Counted from the stretch's first letter, positions 9,929-18,022 are shown. The stretch is DNA of 64,000 nucleotides from Halococcus sediminicola (GCF_000755245.1 NZ_BBMP01000026.1:124001-188000), one strand, 5' to 3'. Made by a program: numbers and translations. Notes: generated by a model not told the origin, from the sequence alone.

Positions 9929-11353
9929 TCAGGCGTTTTCGGTCGCGTTCGTCGTCTCCGGCGTCTCCTCAGTGCCGGATGCTCCGTCGATGCGGTAGGT
10001 GTAGATGCCGGTGAAGAGGTCGCTCGTCAGGGCGATCTCGCGCTCTTCGTTGTAATCGGCGCTGTAGGCCATCGGCGGGTCGCCGAACACCTGTAACTGC
10101 TCGTTCGGATTTTCGACCGCCGGCGCGTTCGTCTCGTGCGTGTCGATCGGATGCAGGTCCGTCGGGTCGGTGACGTCGTAGAGAACTGTGCCCTCGTGCC
10201 AGTCACCGCTCACGACCAGCGTGGCGTCCGGGAGGGGTACGATGTCGAACTGGTGGCCGGTCCAGTCGAAGCGCTCGGTCTGGTCGCTCTCGCCCTCGCC
10301 GCCCGAACTCATGCGCTTCGCGTTCGGTGAGTGCGTGAACCCGATCGGGACGGGATTTTCGGGCGAACCGTCGCGCCAGCCGATGTCGAAGACGTGTTTG
10401 CCGCCCGGAGTCCCGTACGAGCGCTCGTCACCGACGACCACGAGGTCGCGGCGCGGGTCGGGGAGGGCATAATGGCAGTTCCCGAACGCCTCCTCGCCGA
10501 CATCGTGGTCCGAATACGAGGGCTGGTCGGCGTAGTCGAACCGGCCGACTTCCGCGGTGTTCAGCGGGTCGCTCGCGTCGAGCAGCACGTAGCCGTCGGT
10601 CATGTCGCCCATGTATGCACAGTGGAGCAGGTCGCGTTTGGCGTCGTAGACCACGTCGTGTGCCAAACCCGGCGGGCCGGCGGTGCCGTGCTGTCGTGGC
10701 GAGCGCAGTTTCGAAACGTCCCAGATGTCGATGCCGCCGGTATCCGGATCGTCGCTGTAGTTCACGGTGTAGACCACGGATGCGTTCGAGCGGACGAACA
10801 GGTTGTGTGTCCCCCCGGAGTTGAGTTCGCCGATGATTCGTGGTGATTCGGGCGTTCCCTCGGCGAACCCGTAGTCGACGATCTGGACACCGGAGTCGCC
10901 GGCTGGATGGTTGCTCCGGCAGTACAGCCCCTTCTTCGGGCCGAACTTGACGTCAAGACACGTCACGCCGTCGTCGGCCGGAAAGTGATGAACGAGTTCG
11001 GGGGAGTTTGGGTCGCGTAGGTCCACGAGATAGCTGCCGGTGCCCGAAAATCGGGTACCGATGGCGGCGTAACGCCCGTCGGAGCGGATGACGCCCTCCG
11101 AGAAGCCACCCGCCGACGAGGAGAGCTGTGACTGACTCAGGTTTTCGAGTCGCCACGTCGATGGCGTCGGCGTCGCGGTCGGCGTTTCGGCCTGCGTCGT
11201 TCGGGTCGGCGCGGCGGTGGCCGTCGACGTTTCGTTCGCTCCGCCCGCCGTCTCGCCCCCATCCTCCATCCTGAGCGCGCCGTAGGCCACGCCGGAGCCG
11301 ACACCCACAACCCCGAGTGCCTTGAGCACCGCCCGTCGAGTCGTCCCTGGCAT
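9929..11353 (-). CDS. Exported LVIVD-repeat beta-propeller protein (Tat signal)
   Basis: A 474-residue protein. The N-terminus has a twin-arginine signal (TRRAVLKALGVVGVGSG) followed by a Thr/Ala/Pro-rich linker to about residue 65. The rest consists of repeated propeller blades with LVIVD-like strands (YLVDLRDPNSPELVHHF, GVQIVDYGF, VLLDASDP, TVLYDVTDPTDLHPI). His/Asp-rich spots (HNLF, HDVVYD, NCHYALPD) may hold a ligand or metal. LVIVD proteins are extracellular and poorly characterised; no enzyme activity is inferred. The ATG at 11353 puts the RR motif at residues 6-7. It is divergent from arfC across a 138 bp region. Confidence 0.75.
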   Translation of the reverse strand: MPGTTRRAVLKALGVVGVGSGVAYGALRMEDGGETAGGANETSTATAAPTRTTQAETPTATPTPSTWRLENLSQSQLSSSAGGFSEGVIRSDGRYAAIGTRFSGTGSYLVDLRDPNSPELVHHFPADDGVTCLDVKFGPKKGLYCRSNHPAGDSGVQIVDYGFAEGTPESPRIIGELNSGGTHNLFVRSNASVVYTVNYSDDPDTGGIDIWDVSKLRSPRQHGTAGPPGLAHDVVYDAKRDLLHCAYMGDMTDGYVLLDASDPLNTAEVGRFDYADQPSYSDHDVGEEAFGNCHYALPDPRRDLVVVGDERSYGTPGGKHVFDIGWRDGSPENPVPIGFTHSPNAKRMSSGGEGESDQTERFDWTGHQFDIVPLPDATLVVSGDWHEGTVLYDVTDPTDLHPIDTHETNAPAVENPNEQLQVFGDPPMAYSADYNEEREIALTSDLFTGIYTYRIDGASGTEETPETTNATENA

Positions 11354-11491
11354 TACTGTCCCGTTCGACTCGACACCGCGCGCGTACTTATTTCTCACCG
11401 TTTGTCAACTTTCACTTCACCCGGCAATTATCGTCGGGACACACCACCGCCGCACCGAAAGCGGCTTTCGCAGCCTCCGACTACCGCCAAT

Positions 11492-12154
11492 ATGGACGTC
11501 GTGGTCAACGCGGCGATGAGCGCCGACGGCAAACTCTCCTCGCGCCGGCGCGAGCAGGTGGTCATCAGCGGTCCGGAGGACTTCGCGCGCCTCGATGCGC
11601 TCCGGGCGTCCTGCGACGCGGTGTGTGTGGGGAGCGGGACGGTACTCGCCGACGACCCACATCTCACCGTCGAGGACCCGGACCTGCGCGCCGAGCGCCG
11701 CGCGGAGGGGAAACCACCCCATCCCGCACGGGTGGTCGTCGACACGCGTGCCCGTACGCCGCCCGACAGCCGGGTGCTGGACGATGTGGCCGCAAGCTAC
11801 GTGTTGGTCGGCAACGCAGCGCCAGACGACAGGCATGCGGCGCTCCGTGAGACCGGTGCAACCCTCGTTACGGCCGGCGACGAGCGAGTCGATATTGAAA
11901 AAGGGTTCGCCGCGCTCGAAGACGAGGGCATCGAGCGGCTGCTCGTCGAAGGCGGTGGCGAGATACTGTTTTCGGTATTCGAGGCAGGGCTCGTCGACGA
12001 ACTATCGGTATTCATCGGTTCGATTCTCATCGGCGGCCGCGACGCGCCGACGCTCGCCGACGGCGCGGGCTTCGTCGAGGAGTTTCCCGAACTCGCCCTT
12101 GAAGCCGTCGAGCGCGTCGACGACGGCGTGCTCTGTCGTTATACCGTCGAGTGA
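11492..12154 (+). CDS. arfC: 2,5-diamino-6-ribosylamino-4(3H)-pyrimidinone 5'-phosphate reductase (riboflavin/F420 biosynthesis)
   Basis: A 220-residue RibD-C-type reductase. Typical motifs are the N-terminal VVVNAAMSADGKLSS, the nucleotide-binding DAVCVGSGTVLADDPHLTV, and the C-terminal LLVEGGGEILFSV and SILIGGRDAPTL. In archaea this NADPH-dependent enzyme reduces the ribosyl side chain before deamination, on the pathway to riboflavin and the deazaflavin of F420. The ATG is the first that gives the family's start; a longer frame upstream has no similarity. No other riboflavin gene is adjacent, but F420 genes (cofE, mer) occur 26 kb away. Confidence 0.9.
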   Translation: MDVVVNAAMSADGKLSSRRREQVVISGPEDFARLDALRASCDAVCVGSGTVLADDPHLTVEDPDLRAERRAEGKPPHPARVVVDTRARTPPDSRVLDDVAASYVLVGNAAPDDRHAALRETGATLVTAGDERVDIEKGFAALEDEGIERLLVEGGGEILFSVFEAGLVDELSVFIGSILIGGRDAPTLADGAGFVEEFPELALEAVERVDDGVLCRYTVE

Positions 12155-12166
12155 ACAGGGAGGCGA

Positions 12167-13213
12167 TCAGTCGTCCGATTCGGCGAGCGGTGCCGTCCGC
12201 TCGTCGTCCGCGTGGGTTTCGAGGTACGTATCGGCGTCGAGAGCGGCCTTGCTGCCCATCCCGCCCGCCGTGACGGCCTGCTGGTAGTGATAATCCACGA
12301 CGTCGCCCGCGCCGAACAGTCCGGGAACTCCCGTCTCGGTCTGGCCGCCGCCCGCGCCGCCCTCGGTGGCGAGATAACCGGCGTCGTCCATCCCGACGCC
12401 CGTCTCGCGCAGGTAGTCGGTGTTCGGCGTGTGGCCGATGGCGAGAAAGACGGCCCCGACGTCGAAATCGAACTGCTCGGTGTCGGCGTCGTCGAGTCGC
12501 TCGCTCGGGTGGCCCTCGGGGTGGGTTGCGAGCGATACGTCATCGACACCCTCCTCGGGCGAGCCGTGGATTTCGAGGAGTTCGGTGTTTCTCATGACTT
12601 CGATGTCGCCGGCTGCGACGTGCTCTTCGAGGCGGTCGATCCAGTAGTCCTCGGCACGGAACTCCTCGCGGCGGTGAACGAGGTGTACAGTCGAAGCGAA
12701 CTTCGTGAGGAAGGTTGCCTCCTCCATCGCGGCATCGCCGCCGCCGACGACCAGCATCTCCTCGTCGCGGAAGAATGCTCCATCGCACGTGGCACACGTC
12801 GAGACGCCGTAGCCCATCAGTTCGTCCTCGCCCGGCACACCCAGAGTACGGGCGCTCGCGCCGCTGGCGACGATGACGGCGTCGGCGGTGTAGCGCTTCC
12901 CGCTCGCAAGGGCGAGTTCGAACGGACGGTCGGAATCGTCGACGGACTCGACGACGCCGTGTTCGATCTCGGCTCCGAACCGTTTCGCCTGCTCTTTCAT
13001 GTTGTTGATGAGTTCCGTCCCGCCGATTCCCTCGGGAAAACCCGGATAGTTGGCGACGTCGGTGGTGAGCGTGAGCTGGCCGCCCGGTTCGTCGCCCTCC
13101 AGTACCAGCGGGTCGTTGTTCGCGCGCGCGGCGTAGATGGCCGCCGTCAGCCCCGCGATGCCCGACCCCGTGATGACGAGCCGGCGATGAACCGGCTCCG
13201 CGCTCTCGGTCAT
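12167..13213 (-). CDS. trxB: Thioredoxin reductase (FAD/NAD(P)-dependent)
   Basis: A 348-residue flavoprotein. It has the FAD-binding GSGIAGLTAAIYAAR (16-30; the usual Pro of GSGPAG is Ile), redox-active CATC at 140-143, an NADPH-binding GGGDAAMEEA (157-166), the HRRxxFR signature for the 2'-phosphate of NADPH at 180-186, and a C-terminal GLFGAGDV. It transfers electrons from NADPH to thioredoxin. A TATA-like TAGTTATTC (minus strand, 13234-13242) lies 25 nt before the ATG. It is divergent from a DUF357 gene, leaving a shared 79 bp promoter region. Confidence 0.93.
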   Translation of the reverse strand: MTESAEPVHRRLVITGSGIAGLTAAIYAARANNDPLVLEGDEPGGQLTLTTDVANYPGFPEGIGGTELINNMKEQAKRFGAEIEHGVVESVDDSDRPFELALASGKRYTADAVIVASGASARTLGVPGEDELMGYGVSTCATCDGAFFRDEEMLVVGGGDAAMEEATFLTKFASTVHLVHRREEFRAEDYWIDRLEEHVAAGDIEVMRNTELLEIHGSPEEGVDDVSLATHPEGHPSERLDDADTEQFDFDVGAVFLAIGHTPNTDYLRETGVGMDDAGYLATEGGAGGGQTETGVPGLFGAGDVVDYHYQQAVTAGGMGSKAALDADTYLETHADDERTAPLAESDD

Positions 13214-13233
13214 ACCCGTGGTTGACGCTTCCC

Positions 13234-13269
13234 GAATAACTACCTTGTGCTGTCGCAGGGGGATTTATG
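13234..13269. promoter_or_regulatory. Back-to-back TATA-like elements between trxB and the DUF357 gene
   Basis: 13234-13242 reads TAGTTATTC on the minus strand, 25 nt from the trxB ATG. 13263-13269 reads ATTTATG on the plus strand, 27 nt from the ATG at 13293. The two core promoters are separated by only about 20 bp, so one bound factor could influence both. Confidence 0.5.
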
Positions 13270-13292
13270 GCTCGGCCCCCGTCCGTCGGGCC

Positions 13293-13577
13293 ATGCCCGC
13301 AGACCTCGCGGAGAAAACAGATAGATACGAACGCCTACTTGCCGAGGCGCTCGACGCGGCGACCATCACAGTACCGCCCGACACGCCGCTGGCCGACGCC
13401 GCCGCAGACTACGAGGAGATGGCCCGCTCGTATCTGGAGGACGGCAGACACTTTCGTGCCGGTGACGATCCGGTGAACGCGCTCGCGGCCTTTTCGTATG
13501 GCCATGCGTGGCTCGACGCCGGCGCACGCATGGGTTTGTTCGCGGTGCCCGACGAAGGTGATCTCTTCACGGTCTGA
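13293..13577 (+). CDS. DUF357 family protein
   Basis: A 94-residue, mostly helical acidic protein matching the archaeal DUF357 pattern: an N-terminal amphipathic helix (AEKTDRYERLLAEAL) and a C-terminal pair (YLEDGRHFRAGDDPVNALAAFSYGHAWLDAGARMG). The family is conserved in Euryarchaeota and has no defined function. The ATG at 13293 fits the TATA-like element 27 nt upstream. The next gene starts 48 nt downstream on the same strand and may be co-transcribed. Confidence 0.8.
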   Translation: MPADLAEKTDRYERLLAEALDAATITVPPDTPLADAAADYEEMARSYLEDGRHFRAGDDPVNALAAFSYGHAWLDAGARMGLFAVPDEGDLFTV

Positions 13578-13625
13578 GTGTGTGGTCGGTGCGCTTACAA
13601 GGGGCGGGTGTGTCAGTTGTCTCCG

Positions 13626-13901
13626 ATGGAGGCCGTTCTGTGGTACGTGCTGACCGGCACCCGCGGCGGCACGAACCGCGTTCGTATCCTCCGGGCGCTC
13701 GACGAACGGCCACGGAACGCGAACCGCCTCGCCGAGGAGTTGGATCTCGATTACAAGACCGTCCGCCATCACCTCGACGTACTGGAGGAGAACAACGTCC
13801 TCGAAAACAGCGGCGACGACTACGGTGCGGTGTATCTACCGACCGAGCAGGCGCGCCATCACTGGGGGACGATAGAGCAGATCATCGAACAGGTGAACTG
13901 A
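13626..13901 (+). CDS. Small winged-helix DNA-binding protein (ArsR-like)
   Basis: A 91-residue single-domain winged helix: 'NRVRILRALDERPRNANRLAEEL' (helices 1-2), 'LDYKTVRHHLDVLEENNVLEN' (recognition helix and wing), then a tail (HHWGTIEQIIEQ) suitable for dimerisation. It lacks extra ligand domains or Cys clusters. It is followed 55 nt later by a small three-helix membrane protein. A regulator beside a membrane protein of matched size is a recurring haloarchaeal arrangement, so the membrane protein may be its target or partner; that is inference. Confidence 0.8.
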   Translation: MEAVLWYVLTGTRGGTNRVRILRALDERPRNANRLAEELDLDYKTVRHHLDVLEENNVLENSGDDYGAVYLPTEQARHHWGTIEQIIEQVN

Positions 13902-13922
13902 GTATGGTCCGATTTGGGAAAG

Positions 13923-13930
13923 AGTATATG
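13923..13930 (+). promoter_or_regulatory. TATA-like element between the winged-helix gene and its membrane neighbour
   Basis: AGTATATG centred about 30 nt upstream of the ATG at 13957. A GGTGGAGG stretch (13947-13954) also precedes the ATG very closely. The membrane protein gene can therefore be transcribed separately. Confidence 0.45.
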
Positions 13931-13956
13931 CACGCGAGTGGGGAAGGTGGAGGTAG

Positions 13957-14268
13957 ATGGCCGTTCTGATAGACGCGATGCGCGTGTTCAGCGCGCTGAA
14001 CGTGGCCCTCCTCCTCGGACTCGGCTACGTCTGGGGGCGGAACTTCCTCCAGTTCCGCTCGAAGCACACGCTCGGGCTACTGGTCTTCGCCGTCCTGCTG
14101 CTCGCGGAGAACGCACTGGCGATATACTTCTTCGTCTTCCACCAGACGCTCACTCTCTGGGTGACGAACCCCGAACTCGTTCCACCCATCGCTCAGGAAG
14201 CGATGCTCGCACTCCGGATCTTCGAGTTCGGCGGCATCGCCTTCCTCACGTGGGTCACGTGGGACTGA
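13957..14268 (+). CDS. Three-helix membrane protein next to a winged-helix regulator
   Basis: A 103-residue membrane protein with hydrophobic segments at about 10-28, 38-62 and 80-100. Charged residues between the first two (WGRNFLQFRSKHT) mark a loop. Family not recognised with certainty. It begins 55 nt after the small winged-helix gene on the same strand, so the two are likely functionally linked. Confidence 0.65.
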   Translation: MAVLIDAMRVFSALNVALLLGLGYVWGRNFLQFRSKHTLGLLVFAVLLLAENALAIYFFVFHQTLTLWVTNPELVPPIAQEAMLALRIFEFGGIAFLTWVTWD

Positions 14269-14614
14269 GCGAAGCGAGGCGAAGGACGAGGAACGAACGA
14301 AGCGAGCGACGCGGGACTGATCCGAGTAGAGTGAACGGGGGTTGCAGGAACGAGCAAGCAGACCGCTTCAGTCGGTCGACCACGAACGGTTATGGTGGGC
14401 TGGAGGGATGCTTCCACCCGGAAAAACACCTCGATAAGCGGTGGTTTAACCCCCTCCACACAGACGGCCGGCAGAGGGCGTGTGAGGGCTGATTTCGACG
14501 GACTGTAATCGGTAGTTTTAAGTAGTTTACGGGCTAACGTTCGGTCAGATACCGAGTTCTGGGAGCCGTTGCGAACAATCCCCAGTAGCCGACCGCATCC
14601 GAACCATTCCACCA
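14269..14614. other. 346 bp intergenic region upstream of tfb with potential RNA structure
   Basis: The first ~60 bp are a purine-rich low-complexity run (GAAGCGAGGCGAAGGACGAG and similar). From 14401 there is a potential fold: TGGAGGG (14401-14407) pairs with CCCTCCA (14452-14458), enclosing CACC (14427-14430) with GGTG (14440-14443). Then CACAC (14458-14462) can pair with GTGTG (14479-14483). No convincing protein gene: a short frame at 14391-14507 has no recognisable features. TTTTAAG at 14516-14522 is the best tfb TATA candidate. I see no tRNA signature. Confidence 0.35.
14516..14522 (+). promoter_or_regulatory. TATA-like element of tfb
   Basis: TTTTAAG lies about 95 nt before the tfb ATG, predicting a 5' leader of roughly 65-70 nt, unlike most genes in this window, whose TATA spacing suggests no leader. 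Confidence 0.4.
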
Positions 14615-15592
14615 ATGAGCGATTCAACAACCCGCGTCAACGAGCGCGAACGAGCCGAAGAGACCGAGGTCGAAGAGGAGGCCGACGAGGACGAACTCGT
14701 CTGCCCCGAGTGTGGTGGCCGGCTGGCCGCCGACACCGAACACGGCGAGACCGTCTGTACGGACTGTGGTCTCGTCGTCGAGACCGACGAGATCGACCGC
14801 GGGCCGGAGTGGCGGGCGTTCGATAGTGCCGAACGCGACCAGAAGTCGAGAGTCGGTGCGCCCACGACGAACATGATGCACGACAAGGGCCTCTCGACGA
14901 ACATCGGCTGGCAGAACAAGGACGCCTACGGCAACGCCCTCTCCAGTCGACAGCGCCAGAAGATGCAGCGCCTGCGCACCTGGAACGAGCGCTTCCGTAC
15001 CCGTGACTCGAAGGAGCGCAACCTGAAGCAGGCCCTCGGCGAGATCGACCGCATGGCGAGCGCCTTGGGACTCCCCGACAGCGTGCGCGAGACCGCGTCG
15101 GTCATCTACCGCCGCGCGCTCGACGAGGACCTCCTGCCCGGACGCTCCATCGAGGGCGTCTCGACCTCGGCGCTGTACGCGGCGGCTCGACAGGCCGGCA
15201 CGCCACGAAGTCTCGACGAGATCGCCACCGTCTCCAGAGTCGGCAAGATGGAACTCACCCGGACCTACCGCTACGTGGTCCGCGAACTCGGCCTCGAGAT
15301 CCAGCCGGCCGACCCCGCGAGCTACGTGCCCCGCTTCGCCTCCGACCTCGAACTCTCGGAGGAGGCCGAGCGGCGTGCCCGACAGCTCCTCGAAACCGCA
15401 AAGGACGAGGGCATCATCAGCGGGAAGAGTCCTGTGGGACTGGCCGCCGCAGCGGTCTACGCCGCCGCCCTGCTCACCAACGAGAAGGTCACGCAGGGCG
15501 CGGTATCGGAGGTCGCGGACATCTCCGAGGTCACCATCCGCAATCGCTACAAGGAACTGCTCGAGGCCGAAGGCGACGTGATGGCCGCCTGA
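14615..15592 (+). CDS. tfb: Transcription initiation factor TFB
   Basis: A 325-residue TFB. After a very acidic extension (residues 1-28) comes the N-terminal zinc ribbon (C30, C33, C48, C51), the B-reader/linker region (DRGPEWRAFD and RVGAPTTNMMHDKGL), and two cyclin-like repeats at about 120-215 and 220-318 (the second ending EVADISEVTIRNRYKELLE). It recruits RNA polymerase to TBP-TATA complexes. Haloarchaea encode several TFBs; which paralogue this is cannot be told here. It is followed by a T-run terminator. The full length and intact zinc ribbon indicate a functional factor. Confidence 0.95.
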   Translation: MSDSTTRVNERERAEETEVEEEADEDELVCPECGGRLAADTEHGETVCTDCGLVVETDEIDRGPEWRAFDSAERDQKSRVGAPTTNMMHDKGLSTNIGWQNKDAYGNALSSRQRQKMQRLRTWNERFRTRDSKERNLKQALGEIDRMASALGLPDSVRETASVIYRRALDEDLLPGRSIEGVSTSALYAAARQAGTPRSLDEIATVSRVGKMELTRTYRYVVRELGLEIQPADPASYVPRFASDLELSEEAERRARQLLETAKDEGIISGKSPVGLAAAAVYAAALLTNEKVTQGAVSEVADISEVTIRNRYKELLEAEGDVMAA

Positions 15593-15599
15593 CGCGAAC

Positions 15600-15605
15600 T
15601 TTTTT
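15600..15605 (+). terminator. T-run terminator after tfb
   Basis: Six consecutive T residues begin 8 nt after the tfb stop codon without a preceding strong hairpin, the usual form of intrinsic termination in archaea. Confidence 0.5.
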
Positions 15606-15631
15606 GTACTCGTCACGTGTTGAACGATGAC

Positions 15632-15811
15632 ATGGACGAAGCAGCCGTCCAACTGTTGTGTCCGGAGTGTGCGAAACATTGGCGTGAGACGCCACGGGAG
15701 CTTCCCGACGGCGGGTCGACGTTTCACTGTCCGAACTGCCACGCGAGCTATCGCATCAGCGAGTTCATGCGAACCGACCGCGACCTCAGTGCGTTCAAGC
15801 AACTCCAGTAG
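15632..15811 (+). CDS. Small zinc-finger protein
   Basis: A 59-residue protein with two Cys pairs (LLCPECAKHW and FHCPNCHASY) 26 residues apart, forming a probable single zinc ribbon, followed by a polar tail (FMRTDRDLSAFKQLQ). Family not assigned with certainty. Haloarchaeal genomes encode many such single zinc-ribbon proteins, some needed for motility or biofilm. It begins 40 nt after tfb but beyond the T-run, so it probably has its own transcript. The ATG at 15632 is chosen because the family-like sequence starts there. Confidence 0.65.
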   Translation: MDEAAVQLLCPECAKHWRETPRELPDGGSTFHCPNCHASYRISEFMRTDRDLSAFKQLQ

Positions 15812-15945
15812 CGCGGTACCGAACCGTCGATGATCGTTCGTGATAATCCGTGTCGAGCGTGGCTGCACGGCCCGATCTCAACTGGTGTATGTTAACGCGA
15901 ATCAGGATACTACTAATACACTCCAGTCATTAGGGGCAAGTGCCC

Positions 15946-16182
15946 ATGAAAAAGCAGGAGCTTATCCACCTCCACGGCCTGCTTGCAGAGGTACGCAAAC
16001 ATCACGAAGCGCGGACAGGGACGTCCGCCGAGTACGAATCGTACGAGTCACTCGGCGTCCGTCCGACTTCGATCCATCAGTCAAAAACCGACCACAAGGC
16101 TGCCGTTTTCGCGCTCGCCGACGGTATTACGTCCGATATGCGACGCACGGAGACCGAGACGGTTCCGGCGGCCGCCGACTGA
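15946..16182 (+). CDS. UPF0058 family protein
   Basis: A 78-residue protein beginning MKKQELIHLHGLLAEV, the hallmark N-terminus of UPF0058, followed by a helical region with 'SLGVRPTSIHQSKTDHKAAVFALA'. The family is small, archaeal and uncharacterised; its compact helical make-up and conserved basic/His residues suggest nucleic acid or protein binding. The ATG at 15946 is preferred to a GTG two codons earlier because it matches the conserved start. A TATA-like ACTAATAC (15911-15918) lies about 31 nt upstream. Confidence 0.8.
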   Translation: MKKQELIHLHGLLAEVRKHHEARTGTSAEYESYESLGVRPTSIHQSKTDHKAAVFALADGITSDMRRTETETVPAAAD

Positions 16183-16249
16183 GACGAGCGAACGGACACA
16201 CCGTCATCACCGCGTTTTTCGACCATCACTCCGATAGCGCCGCGACCGT

Positions 16250-16696
16250 TCACTCCTCGAGCAGTTCGTCGAACTCCGGCAGGAGGTCGTCCTCATCCGT
16301 TTCAGTATCAGCTGTCTCGTTGTCCTCCTCGTTCTCGTCGCCTTCGTCGTCGGTTTCGAGCACTTCGATTTCGAGGACGTCGAGCGGGATGTTTTCGAGT
16401 CGCTGGCCGATTTCCTTCCGTGCGATGCGGGAGGCGTGCTCTTCGCGCTCGACGCTGAAGACCGTCATTTCGAGTTCGAGCGCGACGAGTGCCTCGTCGG
16501 CGACGATGAACGCCGGCTCCAACTCCTCGCCCTCGGGCGACGTGCGCGACCCCATCTCGATCTCGACGTAGCTGAGGTCGGGGTTGAGCATCCCGCCGGT
16601 CTTCGAGATGGCGATGCGCACGGCCTCGTCGGCCGTCTCCACGTCGTATACGGGCACGGCAGCCTCGACGACGACTCGACAGTCCATGACACTCAT
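16250..16696 (-). CDS. DUF555/UPF0212 family protein
   Basis: A 148-residue protein: residues 4-115 match the archaeal DUF555 pattern (CRVVVEAAVPVYDVETADEA, IAISKTGGMLNPDLSYVEIE, PAFIVADEALVALELEM, EEHASRIARKEIG). The last ~35 residues are an almost purely acidic tail (D/E/T), a haloarchaeal addition. Function unknown. A second ATG three codons later (16687) is an equally possible start. It ends 68 bp from the UPF0058 gene, tail-to-tail. Confidence 0.8.
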   Translation of the reverse strand: MSVMDCRVVVEAAVPVYDVETADEAVRIAISKTGGMLNPDLSYVEIEMGSRTSPEGEELEPAFIVADEALVALELEMTVFSVEREEHASRIARKEIGQRLENIPLDVLEIEVLETDDEGDENEEDNETADTETDEDDLLPEFDELLEE

Positions 16697-16772
16697 TCAT
16701 CGGCTGTCAGTATCAACGTTGGGTCCGTCCGAGTCGAAAGGGCCAACCATCGCCCTCCCGTCGCTTTCACCG

Positions 16773-17681
16773 ATGAAGACCGGCAGCATCGACGTCGATG
16801 CGTTGGCGGGCGGGTTCGACCTGCAGGCGACCCTCGAAAGCGGGCAGACCTACTCGTGGCACCGTGCCGACGGGCGGATGTACGAACAGTCCTCCGTCGC
16901 CGGTGGCTCGGCGTGGTACGTCACGGTCCTGCCGCCCGCATTCACCGGCGAGCGCGAGGTGATACGCACACGGCAAACGGATGGCCGACTCGACTGGGAG
17001 GCGACGACCGACGCGACCGACCTCCTCACGCACCTGCTCAGACTCGACGACGATCTCGACGCCATCCGCGAGTCGGTGCCGGACGAGGTGCTCATCGAGC
17101 GCGCGTTCGACTCCTACGACGGCTTGCGATTGGTCCGTGATCCACCCTTCGTATCGCTCGTCTCATTCATCTGCTCGGCGCAGATGCGCGTCGCCCGCAT
17201 CCACGGGATGCAGCGCACGCTCGCTCGCGAGTTCGGGTCGACCGTGGAGTTCGACGGCGAAACCTATCACGCCTTCCCGACGCCCGCACAGTTGGCCGCA
17301 GCCGCCGAGGCACAGTTGCGCGAGTGCTCGCTCGGCTATCGCGCTCCCTACGTCGAGCGCACGGCCGAACTCGTCGCGAGCGGCGACGCCCATCCGGAAT
17401 CGGCGCGCGGGCGGGATTTCGAGGACGCCCGCGAGTATCTCAAGCAGTTCGTGGGTGTCGGCGACAAGGTCGCCGACTGTGTACTGCTGTTCGCGCTCGA
17501 TTATCTCGAAGCCGTCCCGCTCGATACGTGGCTTCGACGGGCGATCGCCGAGCACTACCCTGACTGTGATCGTGGTTCCTATCTCGAAACCTCACGGGCC
17601 ATCCGCGAGCGCTTCGGCGGTGAGTACGCGGGCTACGTCCAGACGTACGTCTTTCACCACCTGCGGGGCGGAGTCGAGTAG
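16773..17681 (+). CDS. ogg: 8-oxoguanine DNA glycosylase (OGG-type, HhH-GPD superfamily)
   Basis: A 302-residue base-excision repair glycosylase. The N-terminal domain has the OGG signature 'FDLQATLESGQTYSWHR'. The catalytic domain contains 'FVGVGDKVADCVLLFALD', with the helix-hairpin-helix and Schiff-base lysine, followed by the conserved aspartate in 'AVPLDTWLRRA'. It removes 8-oxoguanine opposite C and nicks the strand. The family is sometimes annotated DNA-3-methyladenine glycosylase; the N-terminal match and lysine favour OGG. The ATG at 16773 is where similarity begins. It is divergent from the DUF555 gene. Confidence 0.88.
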   Translation: MKTGSIDVDALAGGFDLQATLESGQTYSWHRADGRMYEQSSVAGGSAWYVTVLPPAFTGEREVIRTRQTDGRLDWEATTDATDLLTHLLRLDDDLDAIRESVPDEVLIERAFDSYDGLRLVRDPPFVSLVSFICSAQMRVARIHGMQRTLAREFGSTVEFDGETYHAFPTPAQLAAAAEAQLRECSLGYRAPYVERTAELVASGDAHPESARGRDFEDAREYLKQFVGVGDKVADCVLLFALDYLEAVPLDTWLRRAIAEHYPDCDRGSYLETSRAIRERFGGEYAGYVQTYVFHHLRGGVE

Positions 17682-17704
17682 CCGGCGAGAGCGTCCACAC
17701 GGCC

Positions 17705-17723
17705 CGACCGTTTTTGTCGGTCG
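17705..17723 (+). terminator. Hairpin with T-rich loop between ogg and acyP
   Basis: CGACCG (17705-17710) and CGGTCG (17718-17723) form a perfect 6-bp stem around the loop TTTTTGT. It could terminate ogg transcripts. Its T-run also lies about 27 nt before the acyP ATG, so a promoter role is possible. Confidence 0.35.
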
Positions 17724-17739
17724 CACGAAAAAGCCAGCC

Positions 17740-18015
17740 ATGAGCGACACTCGTGCACACGTGTTCGTCTCCGGCCGCGTCCAGGGCGTCAGCTACCGCG
17801 CGAGCACTCGTGATGCCGCCCGCGATGCCGGCCTCGATGGCTGGGTGAAGAATCTCGACGATGGCCGCGTCGAGGCGGTCTTCGAGGGTAGTGAGGCGAG
17901 CGTCGAGCGCCTGGTCGAGTGGTGTCACGAGGGAAGCCCCGCCGCCGACGTCGATGGCGTCGACGCCGAGTACGGCGACCCCGAAGGGGTGAGCGGGTTC
18001 GAGGTTCGCCGGTAG
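17740..18015 (+). CDS. acyP: Acylphosphatase
   Basis: A 91-residue acylphosphatase with both active-site motifs: FVSGRVQGVSYR, whose terminal Arg binds the phosphate, and GWVKNLDDGRVEAVFEG, with the catalytic Asn. It hydrolyses acyl phosphates such as 1,3-bisphosphoglycerate or carbamoyl phosphate. Length is typical. It sits between ogg and the hydrate-repair gene on the same strand, about 58 nt after ogg; no clear operon logic is visible. Confidence 0.93.
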   Translation: MSDTRAHVFVSGRVQGVSYRASTRDAARDAGLDGWVKNLDDGRVEAVFEGSEASVERLVEWCHEGSPAADVDGVDAEYGDPEGVSGFEVRR

Positions 18016-18022
18016 TCCGGGC

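Noticed and set aside
14391-14507. A 38-codon frame upstream of tfb
   Set aside because: No promoter at leaderless distance, low-complexity composition, and it overlaps the possible RNA hairpins.
15840-16571. A serine-rich plus-strand frame spanning UPF0058 and DUF555
   Set aside because: Its Ser-rich stretch is the antisense of acidic codons (GAC/GAG) in the DUF555 tail, and it overlaps two genes with family matches.
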